From: Bacteroidota bacterium
GTDB taxonomy: Bacteria > Bacteroidota > Bacteroidia > AKYH767-A > 2013-40CM-41-45
Length of the DNA stretch: 64,000 nt
Reading direction: 5' to 3'
NCBI GenBank assembly: GCA_004295015.1
Contig: SHNE01000035.1
Coordinates: 141,470 to 205,469, forward strand
A program made the translations under genes and the position numbers. Positions 44,375-53,035 of this stretch are shown here, in pieces. How positions within the stretch are numbered: position 1 is the stretch's first letter; every line of letters begins with the position of its first letter. The notes beneath the pieces were generated by a model that was given only the letters and a program-made list of their open reading frames with translations, made no database searches and had not been told where the DNA came from.

Positions 44375-46402
44375 ATGCACATTGCTTTCAAAGAAAAACT
44401 AAAATTTACGGAGCTTAAAAATTTACGCTCATTAAACGTGATGGCTGCCATTGTAGTCACCTTAATGGGATTTATTTTTGAGTTCGCTTATCATGATGGC
44501 TACATTCTCGTATCAGGTTTGCTTGTATCCATTATTCTTACTTCAAATTACTTTTTGTCTTTTTATAGTCTTCCTTACCGGGAGCATTTTACTAATATTA
44601 CCTACGCATCCATTTTCCTACTTCACTTCTGGGCTGTGTATGTCACCTTTTCCAGGGATTTCGAAATTGATTTCCTCCTGCCGCTTTCCATTTCTATTTT
44701 TACTTTTTCTCTGATTTTTGACAGGTTCTATAAGAGTTTAATATTCATTTTCACCATCACCACCATTTTGCTCTTTCTCATGCTCACTATGGGTGAATGG
44801 GAGCCGGAGCATACCATTGCTCTCATTACATTATATACCGGTGCCTTAATTTCAAACCGGATTCTTCAACAAAAGGAAGCCTATCATTCCGAGATCCAGA
44901 ATCAGGAAATGCGCTATTTGGATTTGGTGGAGAATATGAACGATGGACTCATTTATGTTAATGACAAACTGGAATTTCAGTTTCTCAATGATCGCTTTTG
45001 TGAAATTACCGGCTTTAACAGGGAGGATCTGCTTGGTCGTTCAATGATGGAACTTTCTAAGGATGAAGGTGCGAAGGATGTTATTCAACAGTTTTTTAAT
45101 GATTTGAAGAATTCTACATCTGTTGAAGTGGAGAGTGAACTCATCCATAAAAATAAATCATCTGTTTGGGTACAAATGAAAGGCTCTAAGTATCAAAGTG
45201 ACGACAGTTCGAAAGCCGGCTTTATGTTAGTGTTCTCTGATATCACAAAATTAAAACTGGCTCAGCAGTTGTTAAAGCATAAAGAAGAGGGATACCGGAG
45301 CTTCATTGAACAAAGTGCAGTCGGAATATGGCGGGCTGAATATAAAAAACCAATTCCTATCGATCTGCCATTGGATGAACAGGTAGATCTGCTGCTTGAT
45401 ACCGGCGTTATTGCAGAGTGCAATGATTTTATGGCCATGATGTACGGATATTCTTCAACAGATTCACTTCTTGGTAAACGAATAAGAGAGTTCTATCATG
45501 TAGAAAATAATTTTGACGAAGAACGGACCAAGGAGTTCATGACCATCTTCATCAAAAATGACTACAGGATAAGCAGTGCCGAATCAAAAGAGTTGGACCG
45601 TGACGGTAATATAAGGTACATGCTCAATAATAATATTGGTGTAATTGAAAATGGATATCTTCTGAGAACCTGGGGTGTTCAGACAGATATCACTGAACGT
45701 AAGAAAACCGAAAGGGAACTGATAGAAACCAATCATGAACTCGACACCTTTTTTTATAAGGCCTCTCATGATCTGAAAGGCCCGCTGGCAAGTGTCATGG
45801 GAATTGTAAACCTGGCCAGGTTAGAAAATCAAAATAATGACCTCGAAGGATATTTCTCCATGATCGAAACAAGCGTTAAGCGTCTTGATCGAACCTTGCT
45901 TGACCTGATTGAACTCGCAAGAACAAGAAGAGGGAATACCAAAATCAGTGTCATAAATATGAAGGGACTCGTTGAGGAAATTCTGGGATCATTGAAACAT
46001 GTCCCGGATTTTGCAAGGATTAACTTCGAGTTGAAAATAGACCAGCATACAGAAGTTCAGGCCGACAAAGTGCTTATTCTTTCCGTCTTCCAGAACCTCA
46101 TTCATAACGCCATTAATTATTGTAACCACGAAAGTCCCTGGATACGGATAAAGATTCAGGAAAAAGATAAGGTAGTCTACACCGAAATTTCTGACAACGG
46201 CAAAGGAATCCCGGAGAATATTAAAGGAAGGGTATTCGAAATGTTTTATCGCGGTAATCAGGAATCAAGCGGGTCCGGTTTGGGATTGTTTATTGTAAAA
46301 AATGCTTTGGAAAAGATGAAAGGGAAAATCCGATTCGAAAGTGAAATTGGTAAGGGAACAACATTCTTTGTCACTCTTCCCAGTACAGTAATTGAATCAT
46401 AA
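44375..46402 (+). CDS. Membrane-bound PAS-domain sensor histidine kinase
   Basis: 675 aa. Residues about 20-165 hold about five to six membrane segments. PAS domain 1 follows (about 185-300; LVENMNDGLIYVNDKLEFQFLNDRFCEITGF), then a second PAS/PAC unit (about 310-450) ending in the usual TDITERKKTERELIETN linker. HisKA has acceptor His465 in FYKASHDLKGPLASVMG. HATPase_c shows the N box (NLIHNAINYC), G1 (DNGKGIPENI) and G2 (SGSGLGLFIVKNAL). Autophosphorylates and signals to an unknown response regulator; the stand-alone receivers at 38848 and 39402 are candidates. The second PAS has no obvious cofactor residue, so its ligand cannot be told. Confidence 0.9.
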   Translation: MHIAFKEKLKFTELKNLRSLNVMAAIVVTLMGFIFEFAYHDGYILVSGLLVSIILTSNYFLSFYSLPYREHFTNITYASIFLLHFWAVYVTFSRDFEIDFLLPLSISIFTFSLIFDRFYKSLIFIFTITTILLFLMLTMGEWEPEHTIALITLYTGALISNRILQQKEAYHSEIQNQEMRYLDLVENMNDGLIYVNDKLEFQFLNDRFCEITGFNREDLLGRSMMELSKDEGAKDVIQQFFNDLKNSTSVEVESELIHKNKSSVWVQMKGSKYQSDDSSKAGFMLVFSDITKLKLAQQLLKHKEEGYRSFIEQSAVGIWRAEYKKPIPIDLPLDEQVDLLLDTGVIAECNDFMAMMYGYSSTDSLLGKRIREFYHVENNFDEERTKEFMTIFIKNDYRISSAESKELDRDGNIRYMLNNNIGVIENGYLLRTWGVQTDITERKKTERELIETNHELDTFFYKASHDLKGPLASVMGIVNLARLENQNNDLEGYFSMIETSVKRLDRTLLDLIELARTRRGNTKISVINMKGLVEEILGSLKHVPDFARINFELKIDQHTEVQADKVLILSVFQNLIHNAINYCNHESPWIRIKIQEKDKVVYTEISDNGKGIPENIKGRVFEMFYRGNQESSGSGLGLFIVKNALEKMKGKIRFESEIGKGTTFFVTLPSTVIES

Positions 46403-46547
46403 GCATTTTACAATTTATATCTTTAATGCCGGGATTAACAAAGCAGATATGATTTTCGCAAGAGCAATTCACCTTCGTGGCAAAAACATAAGCATATAAC
46501 AATTACAATCCGAGGATAGCCCGGATACTTTATAAAAATAATAGAAC

Positions 46548-46952
46548 ATGATACTTCGCATAGAACATCTTGGCATAGCTGTCAAGGATTGTGAGCAGGC
46601 AAATAAATTATTTGCACTTCTGTTAGGCACAAATCCATACAAATCGGAAATGGTAGAATCCGAAAAAGTAAACACATCCTTTTTTAAAGTCGGCGAATCT
46701 AAAGTGGAACTTCTGGAAAGTACTGACCCGTCTGGCCCTATCGGAAAATTTATTGAGAAGCGGGGTGAAGGGATTCATCATGTAGCTTTTGAGGTGGATA
46801 ATATTCATGAAATGATGAAGCAACTCGAGGCTTCAGGATTCCGGCTTCTTTCTGATGAGCCGAAAAGAGGCGCTGACAATAAACTGGTTTGTTTCCTGCA
46901 TCCAAAAAGTACAAACGGAGTGTTAGTCGAACTTTGTCAGGAGATTAGATAA
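46548..46952 (+). CDS. mce: Methylmalonyl-CoA epimerase
   Basis: 134 aa, VOC (vicinal oxygen chelate) fold, the usual length. The N-terminus LRIEHLGIAVKDCEQANKLF carries the first metal His (HLGIAV); a second is in GIHHVAFEVDN, and the Glu is in LVELCQ near the end. It interconverts (R)- and (S)-methylmalonyl-CoA between propionyl-CoA carboxylase and methylmalonyl-CoA mutase. The carboxylase beta subunit at 56895 belongs to the same route, though not adjacent. Gene convergent with the HAD gene, with a small 7-bp hairpin around its stop. Confidence 0.93.
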   Translation: MILRIEHLGIAVKDCEQANKLFALLLGTNPYKSEMVESEKVNTSFFKVGESKVELLESTDPSGPIGKFIEKRGEGIHHVAFEVDNIHEMMKQLEASGFRLLSDEPKRGADNKLVCFLHPKSTNGVLVELCQEIR

Positions 46953-47105
46953 GTATCGATTCATACTTAAACAAGATTATTGAAGATCAAGTATGTGTGA
47001 TGCGATTTTTTTATTTGCCACGAATTCACAAATTTCTCCGCCTTGACCAAAGACTGCGATTAGCAAACCGGACATATTAAAATTGTTTATTCTAAAGAGC
47101 GGTGT

Positions 47106-47732
47106 TTAAGGTAAAACCTCTTTAAGTAAATTTCCAACCCATTTGTCATTTTTCAAAAGGATGGCCTGGAGTCCGACTTGCTTTGCACCTTCAATGTGTT
47201 GTGGGGAATCATCTATAAAGAGAGTCTCTTCCACATTCAGATTATTTTCATCAATGACCAATTGAAAAATCTCTTTGTTGGGTTTGCGTAAATGAACACG
47301 GTGGGATAAGTAAATTTTTTCAAAAAGCTCATCCAGAACTTCATTCCCGTACTGATTGCGAAGCATGGCCTTATAGGCTTTTTCGTGGATTTCATTCGTG
47401 TTGCTCAAGAGGAAAATTCGATAACTGTCCTTCAAACCAACGAGTAGGTCTATGTTTTTTTTAGGGAAGCCTATTAATATAGAGTTCCAGGCATTATTAA
47501 TTTCATCATCATTTAAGTCCTTTCCGGCGATTTCGCGTATCCTGTTTCTGAATTCAGAAGCACTAATGTTACCTGTTTCCAGCTCGTCAAAGAGGTGATC
47601 CTGTTTAAGTTGCGTGTATTTGGCATCAAAGTCGCCGAGTCCAAGCTTCTTAAAGGAATCAATAATATTCTGGTAATTAATGTCAAAAAGCACACCTCCA
47701 AGGTCAAATATTATACTTCTTATTGCCTTCAT
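47106..47732 (-). CDS. HAD-superfamily phosphatase (subfamily IA)
   Basis: 208 aa. Motif I is SIIFDLGGVLFDINY with nucleophile Asp10, motif II LLSNTNE, motif III the KPNKEIFQLV lysine (near 152), and motif IV LFIDDSPQHIEGA. A helical cap domain lies between I and II. The DxGxV variant motif I and the cap fit the YihX/epoxide-hydrolase-N-type HAD-IA phosphatases that act on small sugar phosphates such as glucose-1-phosphate. Substrate cannot be told. Start 47732 fits a -7 box at 47750-47757 a few bases upstream. Transcribed alone. Confidence 0.88.
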   Translation of the reverse strand: MKAIRSIIFDLGGVLFDINYQNIIDSFKKLGLGDFDAKYTQLKQDHLFDELETGNISASEFRNRIREIAGKDLNDDEINNAWNSILIGFPKKNIDLLVGLKDSYRIFLLSNTNEIHEKAYKAMLRNQYGNEVLDELFEKIYLSHRVHLRKPNKEIFQLVIDENNLNVEETLFIDDSPQHIEGAKQVGLQAILLKNDKWVGNLLKEVLP

Positions 47733-47749
47733 GTTTTCAAATTTGACCG

Positions 47750-47757
47750 CAAAAATA
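47750..47757 (-). promoter_or_regulatory. -7 box of the HAD gene
   Basis: Minus strand TATTTTTG matches TAnnTTTG, 18 bases before the ATG at 47732, so the leader would be very short. No TTG at the -33 distance. Confidence 0.4.
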
Positions 47758-47827
47758 TAACTTCGTCCGCCTTTTAGTACTATTAATCAGCATATCGGGC
47801 TAATAGCTTCAAGGCAAATTAGTTCAA

Positions 47828-47901
47828 GGGCCCTTAGCTCATTCGGTTAGAGCAACAGACTCATAATCTGTGGGTGGTTGGTTCGATTCCAACAGGGCCC
47901 A
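47828..47901 (+). tRNA. tRNA with CAU anticodon (Ile2 or elongator Met)
   Basis: 74 nt. Acceptor GGGCCCT pairs AGGGCCC; the D arm is GCTC/GAGC; the anticodon stem ACAGA/TCTGT with loop CTCATAA gives anticodon CAU; the T arm is GTTGG/CCAAC. The CCA end is not encoded. C4-G69 and C5-G68, the pairs recognised by TilS, and close likeness of the acceptor/D region to tRNA-Ile2 suggest the lysidine-modified isoleucine tRNA. Elongator methionine remains possible. Confidence 0.9.
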
Positions 47902-47914
47902 CGTTCAAGGAGCG

Positions 47915-47964
47915 AGTAAGCAGAGTGACTGAACAGAATTTGACTGTTCACTCACTCTGTTACT
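47915..47964. terminator. Long hairpin after the tRNA
   Basis: AGTAAGCAGAGTGACTGAACAG (47915-47936) pairs with CTGTTCACTCACTCTGTTACT (47944-47964) with about two irregularities, directly downstream of the tRNA. It is probably the tRNA terminator. It is followed by ACTCAG-type tandem repeats (about 47963-47982). Confidence 0.65.
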
Positions 47965-48314
47965 CAGACTCAGACTCAGACTTCGACTTTAGCACATTGA
48001 CCGCTCAATATTAAAATGTTTTTTCAACCGCTTATTAAATCGCACTAATATTTTTCTCTTACGGTCTATTCTCATAGCCAGCCTTATACCCTAAGCTTAT
48101 TTTTTAAAATTAATTCGAAGTCGATCAAGATCATAAAGAGCTTTGCGAAAAATTAAAGTTTAACTGTTGTGTGTAATGGATCGGGCTGACTATCTTCCTT
48201 TCAGGGAAATCCATAAATCAGCTTAATTAAAGTCCGGACATTTTTTTTATCTTTATTCAACCAAGCCTTATTCTTCACTGAGTAAATAATTTATCAGTTT
48301 ATCTAATTACAGCT
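47965..48314. other. Intergenic region after the tRNA hairpin
   Basis: The first bases are a short tandem of ACTCAG units. The remainder is AT-rich leader of the barrel-protein gene, without a gene of its own or a recognisable RNA fold. A weak TATCTTTA element near 48250 could be its -7 box. Confidence 0.4.
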
Positions 48315-49010
48315 ATGAAATATTCTAAGTCCATTCTAAGTTTCCTGTTTATCATCGGTTTATGTAACAGTGTTTTAGCTCAAACGGCTCCGACTTCAAC
48401 TCCTTCGTTGAAAAAGGTGGGCTCCATGCAGGACAATCTTATACTTTCTATTGGTTTGACCAATTGGGTCACGACGCCTTCTCAAATGGATGTAAATATT
48501 ATACAATCCAGAGAGTTTGGATTGATGATGATGGGAGAAAGAATGATCCCTTCAGGTAAATTAGGATTTGGACTTGGTTTTGGTTTCAGTTCGCAGAATG
48601 TACATAGTGATGCGATGCTGAATACAACCATTGATGGCTCGAAATCATATTTTACAAAATTGCATGACAGCCTTGATTATAGTATCAATAAAATCTCCTT
48701 GAATTTTATCGACGCTCAACTCGAACTTCGATTGCATACAGCGCCAAATCAGAAATCAAAACGCTTCAAGTTTAGTCTGGGCTTGAAAGGCGGTATTCTT
48801 TTGCAAAGTCATGTTAAGTTTAAAGATGACGACGGCACTTATAAGCAATCAGGCATTGCAAATTTGAATAAGTACCAGTACGGATTGGTTTCTCGCCTTG
48901 GTTACGGTAACCTGGCCATAGGTGGCTACTATTCTTTGGTGGAGATTTTTAAGGTTGGGAAAGGACCTGAGTTGATTCCTTATACAGTCGGCGTCTACCT
49001 GACGCTCTAG
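48315..49010 (+). CDS. Outer-membrane beta-barrel-like protein
   Basis: 231 aa. Signal peptide MKYSKSILSFLFIIGLCNSVLAQ, then strand-rich sequence with alternating residues (FGLMMMGERMI, KLGFGLGFGFSS, ISLNFIDAQLELRLHT, RFKFSLGLKGGILL, YGLVSRLGYGNLAIGGYYSL), ending VGVYLTL. The pattern resembles the OMP_b-brl families of small Bacteroidota porin-like proteins (8-10 strands). Location outer membrane; role unknown. It is convergent with the PAP2-like gene; the palindromic repeat copy 2 lies between them. Confidence 0.75.
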   Translation: MKYSKSILSFLFIIGLCNSVLAQTAPTSTPSLKKVGSMQDNLILSIGLTNWVTTPSQMDVNIIQSREFGLMMMGERMIPSGKLGFGLGFGFSSQNVHSDAMLNTTIDGSKSYFTKLHDSLDYSINKISLNFIDAQLELRLHTAPNQKSKRFKFSLGLKGGILLQSHVKFKDDDGTYKQSGIANLNKYQYGLVSRLGYGNLAIGGYYSLVEIFKVGKGPELIPYTVGVYLTL

Positions 49011-49025
49011 TTTGCTAACTGAAGA

Positions 49026-49120
49026 ATGGAACGCAGATGACTCAGATTTTTTTGATGGTCACCGATATACAATTTTAAATCATATTTGATCTTAACAAAT
49101 CTGCGTCATCTGCGTTCCAT
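49026..49120. repeat. Dispersed imperfect palindrome, copy 2
   Basis: Arms 49026-49049 and 49097-49120 pair at 23 of 24 positions (ATGGAACGCAGATGAC core). The inner blocks GATGGTC (49054-49060) and TTTTAAATCATATTTGATC (49073-49091) are the inverse of those in copy 1 at 37517-37604, so this copy is in the opposite orientation. It lies between convergent genes and could terminate both. Confidence 0.75.
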
Positions 49121-49126
49121 TTATTT

Positions 49127-49735
49127 TCAGATGCTCAGAATTAGATACTCACAGAAGAACCCAATAAGAAACCCGGCATAAATTTGCATGGATGTGTGCG
49201 CTCCCAGACTGAGTCTTGCGGAGCCTAAAAGTCCGGCAATAAGAATAGTAATCAGGATCGGGAATCGCAGATCAACAACCATAAAGTTTGATAGACCAAA
49301 AAAGGTCCCAACGATACCACCGATGCCTATCATGTGGATGCTGATTTTCCATTTGAGATTTATTATCACCGCAAAAACAACTGCGGCTGCAGCACCGAGT
49401 ATCATCAGGTAAAATATTTTAGGTAGCATCAGGTTACGCATCATGTAATAAGCGACCACCAATAAAATTGCATTGCTGATGTATGGAATTATACGTTCCT
49501 CTTTTTTAGCCATTTCAAAAGAGTGTATCCAGCCGCGACGAACAAGAATGTATGAGATCAGAATGGGTAGTACCAATGTGTTGAGCAAGATGATGGAGTA
49601 GAGCGCCGATTTTTCATGCTCTGAAGTTGTCGTCTCAAAATAACTGCTGTGGTTGAGCAGAAAGTACAATGCATAACTTGGCATCAATACCGGATGGAGA
49701 ACGATGGAAAGTATTCTCGCCAAATTATTGTTCAT
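49127..49735 (-). CDS. PAP2-like integral membrane protein
   Basis: 202 aa with about six membrane helices. The C-terminal half has sequence like the end of PAP2 phosphatases: KISIHMIGIGGIVGT, then ARLSLGAHTSMQIYAGFLIGFF, with His in SIH and in AHTSMQ. Classical PAP2 enzymes have KxxxxxxRP and PSGH motifs; I do not see them complete, so activity as a lipid phosphatase is uncertain. The gene start overlaps the rpoN stop by 4 bases (ATGA), so the two are co-transcribed and coupled. Possible role in undecaprenyl-phosphate or lipid head group metabolism. Confidence 0.6.
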   Translation of the reverse strand: MNNNLARILSIVLHPVLMPSYALYFLLNHSSYFETTTSEHEKSALYSIILLNTLVLPILISYILVRRGWIHSFEMAKKEERIIPYISNAILLVVAYYMMRNLMLPKIFYLMILGAAAAVVFAVIINLKWKISIHMIGIGGIVGTFFGLSNFMVVDLRFPILITILIAGLLGSARLSLGAHTSMQIYAGFLIGFFCEYLILSI

Positions 49736-51201
49736 AGTTCCTTTCGTAAGCGGGCAACCGGTATGTCCAGCATCTCTCTGTATTTTGCCACGGTTCGTCT
49801 TGCAATATTGTATCCTTTTTCGTTGAGGATGGCTGTCAAGGCATCATCTGTCATCGGTTTACGTTTATCTTCAGCTGCAATGGTATCCGTCAGAATTTGT
49901 TTTACCTCTTTGCTGGAAACTTCTTCGCCACTATCTGTTTGCAATCCTTCAGAGAAAAAACTCTTTAGAAGAAAAGTGCCGAATGGCGTCTGGACATATT
50001 TGCTGTTAGCTACCCGGGAAACGGTTGAAATGTCCATACCGATCTGTTCGGCGATATCCCTTAAAACCATTTTCTTCAATTTCCTTTGATCGCCTTCCAT
50101 GAAATACTCAGATTGGTAATCCATAATGGTGCGCATTGTTTCGAACAAAGTATGCTGCCTTTGTTTCATGGCATCAATAAACCATTTAGCAGAATCCAAT
50201 TTCGATTTCACAAACTGTATTGCATCTTTATTCGACTTGCTGTTTTTTTTGTCCTTGCTATAATGATCCAGCATTTCTTTGTAATCTCTGCTGATCCTTA
50301 GTTCCGGTGCATTGCGGGAGTTGAGTGTGAGCTCAAGCTTCCCGTCCATATTGCTGATGATGAAATCGGGTATAATATGTTGAATAGAACGAGCACTCGC
50401 GCTACTCGTGTTTCCCGGTCTTGGATTCAACTTGAGAATTTCTGCAATACCTGCTTTCAGTTCTTCTTCGCTGAGGTTCTGATCCTTCGCAAGTTTATCA
50501 TAATGCTTTTTCGAAAATTCGTCAAAACCGTCTGTCAGAATTTTTTCAGCGATAGGAATGGAAGGTCGTTTGTTTCCTTTTCTCCTAAGCTGAAGAAGTA
50601 AACATTCCTGCAATGACCTAGCTCCGATTCCCGGAGGGTCAAAAGATTGAACACCTTCAAGAATTTTTTCCAACTCTTCAAGTGTTGTACTTATGTTTTG
50701 CGAGAAGGCCAGATCATCTACAATTGCCTTAAGGTCGCGACGTAAATATCCATCATCATCAAGACTGCCAATTAACTGTTCGGCAATATGAAATTGTTTG
50801 TCGTCGAGATCTAACTGATAAATCTGAGAGAGGAGTAAATCCTGAAAATTTCCCTGCACAACGAGAGGGGTTTCCTTACGTTCATCGTCAGCTGAGCTGT
50901 TATTGGCAGAAAGTTTATAGTCGGGTGTATCATCGTCACTGAGGTATTCATCGATGCTGAGATCTTCTTCCCGTTCGGCAATCTCTTCATCATCGTCCTG
51001 TGAAATTTCTTCGTCCTCACGTGTATCATACTCCTCGGCTTCTTCATGGCCTTCTTCCAATGCAGGATTTTCCTGGAGTTCTTCTTTGATACGTTGTTCA
51101 AGATTGGCAACAGGAATTTGCAACAGTTTCATCAGCTGAATCTGCTGAGGAGAAAGTTTTTGTAGTAATTTCTGATGTAGGCCCTGACGAAGTGAACTCA
51201 T
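49732..51201 (-). CDS. rpoN: RNA polymerase sigma-54 factor RpoN
   Basis: 489 aa. Region I is the glutamine/leucine-rich start (SLRQGLHQKLLQKLSPQQIQLMKLL); an acidic region II follows (about 60-95); then the core-binding domain with helical repeats (LQECLLLQLRRKG...). The DNA-binding end carries the helix-turn-helix region (LRDIAEQIGMDISTVSRVANSKYVQTPFGTFLLKSFFSEG) and the RpoN box ARRTVAKYREML. Sigma-54 needs an AAA+ activator to open promoters of -24/-12 type. No such activator gene lies in the window. The membrane gene downstream overlaps its stop. Confidence 0.95.
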   Translation of the reverse strand: MSSLRQGLHQKLLQKLSPQQIQLMKLLQIPVANLEQRIKEELQENPALEEGHEEAEEYDTREDEEISQDDDEEIAEREEDLSIDEYLSDDDTPDYKLSANNSSADDERKETPLVVQGNFQDLLLSQIYQLDLDDKQFHIAEQLIGSLDDDGYLRRDLKAIVDDLAFSQNISTTLEELEKILEGVQSFDPPGIGARSLQECLLLQLRRKGNKRPSIPIAEKILTDGFDEFSKKHYDKLAKDQNLSEEELKAGIAEILKLNPRPGNTSSASARSIQHIIPDFIISNMDGKLELTLNSRNAPELRISRDYKEMLDHYSKDKKNSKSNKDAIQFVKSKLDSAKWFIDAMKQRQHTLFETMRTIMDYQSEYFMEGDQRKLKKMVLRDIAEQIGMDISTVSRVANSKYVQTPFGTFLLKSFFSEGLQTDSGEEVSSKEVKQILTDTIAAEDKRKPMTDDALTAILNEKGYNIARRTVAKYREMLDIPVARLRKEL

Positions 51202-51270
51202 AAAAAGCGGAAATAAATTGTTCCGATGTAAAAATAAGAAGAAAAGCCGTGTATATGGGTTATCAAACCC

Positions 51271-52350
51271 TTAATTATGCCAAATCCAACCCTCAATTTT
51301 TTGCTGACGAAGGCTGTCGAGCATGGCAAGGGCAGAGGCCCTATCGGAAAATGAAGAGTAACTTACATAGTTTAATAAACCTTTACGGATAATGTGGGTT
51401 TTTGAAAAACCCCGGCTTTGCAAGCTTTGCATGTAAGCATCGGCATTTTCAGAAATTTTAAATGCACCGGCAATTACGTGAAAACTCTCTTTTTCATAGC
51501 TGATGACATTTGCAGGCTCAGTTATTTTTTTTGTTTCATTCAGTGCAAGCGACTGGCTTTCTTCTTTGACAGGAGTACTGATTTCAGGTTCAGGTTTTAG
51601 GGGCTCGGTACTTGCCACAAATACGGTTTCAGTTTTTTGAGTCTCCGGAAGAATTTCTTCCGTTTTAGTCTCTACCTGAACAGGAACTGTGTTTTCCGGA
51701 ACAGTGGTATCTATGGTGAATGGGTTTAAAGAACTCAGAAAACCACCTTCCGGTTTGAGCAGAAATAAATTGAAGGAAAACCAAAGGAGTGTGCCTGCAA
51801 TGGCAACAAGGCCGAGCGTTTTATAATTGAATTTTTTACCAACGACACCGGCACGTCCTGCCTTTACTGGAGGGCGGGGCTTCATGAGTTCGCGGCGCTG
51901 CTGTTCTATTCTGTTACCTGCATCATCACGCTTTACCGGCAGAAATTGAATTGAACTTAAACCAAATGAATCCTTTCTGAATTGTGTCTGACGGAAAGGC
52001 TCGAAAAGCAGATGTCGTTCTTTGTCGTAATAAATGGTCCCTACTCTCTCTACAATAACCTTACGGTGTTTATCGAGTTTGTTAAAGCAATCCTGAACGT
52101 ATTCTTCAATTTTTCGAATGGCTTCTGTATAAGATATTCTTTCATATTCCACCAGGTGATTGGCAAGAAGCCCATCGTTCTGACGGAGATAAATATTAAA
52201 GGCAATCTTTCTTCGAGGAGGTAAAATGCTGTGCTGCCCGGTATTTATTTTCGCCTGAACATTGGATGCAAGAAAGCCACCCAAAGAAGGTACGATCACG
52301 CAATCGTGTTCGTAAAGCAATTCACATATATGTTCGTCGATGGCTGACAT
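51271..52350 (-). CDS. HU-CCDC81-like and SPOR domain protein
   Basis: 359 aa. The N-terminal ~140 residues are two HU/IHF-like domains of the CCDC81 bacterial type (MSAIDEHICELLYEHDCVIVPSLGGFL, IAFNIYLRQNDGLLANHLV). A single membrane helix near 185-200 and a Pro/Glu/Thr-rich linker follow; the C-terminal ~75 residues form a SPOR domain (SFHVIAGAFKISENADAYMQSL...). SPOR domains bind denuded peptidoglycan at division sites, so this is a membrane-bound envelope or division protein with a cytosolic HU part. Common architecture in Bacteroidota; function not known precisely. Single gene, upstream of rpoN by 70 bases and on the same strand. Confidence 0.85.
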   Translation of the reverse strand: MSAIDEHICELLYEHDCVIVPSLGGFLASNVQAKINTGQHSILPPRRKIAFNIYLRQNDGLLANHLVEYERISYTEAIRKIEEYVQDCFNKLDKHRKVIVERVGTIYYDKERHLLFEPFRQTQFRKDSFGLSSIQFLPVKRDDAGNRIEQQRRELMKPRPPVKAGRAGVVGKKFNYKTLGLVAIAGTLLWFSFNLFLLKPEGGFLSSLNPFTIDTTVPENTVPVQVETKTEEILPETQKTETVFVASTEPLKPEPEISTPVKEESQSLALNETKKITEPANVISYEKESFHVIAGAFKISENADAYMQSLQSRGFSKTHIIRKGLLNYVSYSSFSDRASALAMLDSLRQQKIEGWIWHN

Positions 52351-52553
52351 GATCAGAAGCTGTGGCTAAATTAATTTAAAAAATCCGAGCGAAAAAAATT
52401 ATTTTGAAGGCTTTCAAAAAGCAGCTTTATAGGGTAAATAGGCCGTTCTTTAAAAAAAGCCAAATGAATTCACGGATATGAAGAAAAAATTGAATCAGAG
52501 CTCTCTCTTATATATATGAGTGCAAACGGAGGCTAAGACAGAAATGTGCGGTA

Positions 52554-53003
52554 TCAGCCTCTTAATTCATCGAGTAAATCATTCAGTTTTTTAACATCCT
52601 CCGGCTTGAGGTGCTTGAAAAGTTTTTCAAAAGTAACGTCCTCTTTATCAATTTCAGATAAGAGACTTAATCCCTTATCGGTTATTGTCACATTGCAAGC
52701 TCGTCTGTCTTCAGGACAAATTTCCCTCCGAAGAAAATTTTTACCTCGAAGTTTTTCTACAATGCGTGAAGCATCGCTCATCTTGTCCAGCATTCTTTCC
52801 TTAATGAGTTTGATGTTGGCAATGCCCGGGTGTTGGCCACGAAGTATTCTCAGCACATTATATTGCTGCGGGGTGAGGTCGTACTTTCTAAGTAAGGATG
52901 TTTGAAAAGCATTTAACCAGTTGAAAGTATAAATGATATTGACACCCAATTTATGTGATTCAGTTTGAAATTTACGTTGAACTATTTCATCTTCCAGTTT
53001 CAT
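52554..53003 (-). CDS. MarR-family transcriptional regulator
   Basis: 149 aa from the ATG at 53003 (MKLEDEIVQRKFQTESHKL), the usual start of this family; an earlier in-frame ATG (53039) overlaps the pirin stop. A winged helix follows (LTPQQYNVLRILRGQHPGIANIKLIKERMLDKMSDASRIVEKLRGKNFL, with the wing RREICPEDRRACNVTITDKG), preceded and followed by the long dimerisation helices. MarR proteins repress operons in response to oxidants or phenolic compounds. It is the last gene of the operon yceI...pirin, and a palindrome in the operon promoter (55614-55628) is the likely operator. One Cys in RREICPEDRRAC (two in all) might sense oxidants. Confidence 0.87.
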   Translation of the reverse strand: MKLEDEIVQRKFQTESHKLGVNIIYTFNWLNAFQTSLLRKYDLTPQQYNVLRILRGQHPGIANIKLIKERMLDKMSDASRIVEKLRGKNFLRREICPEDRRACNVTITDKGLSLLSEIDKEDVTFEKLFKHLKPEDVKKLNDLLDELRG

Positions 53004-53035
53004 GAGCGGTATATTAATGTTCTGCAGCAACAGGA

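Noticed and set aside
49127..49735. Firm call of a PAP2 phosphatase
   Set aside because: The complete PAP2 catalytic motifs are not visible; I keep only a PAP2-like label.
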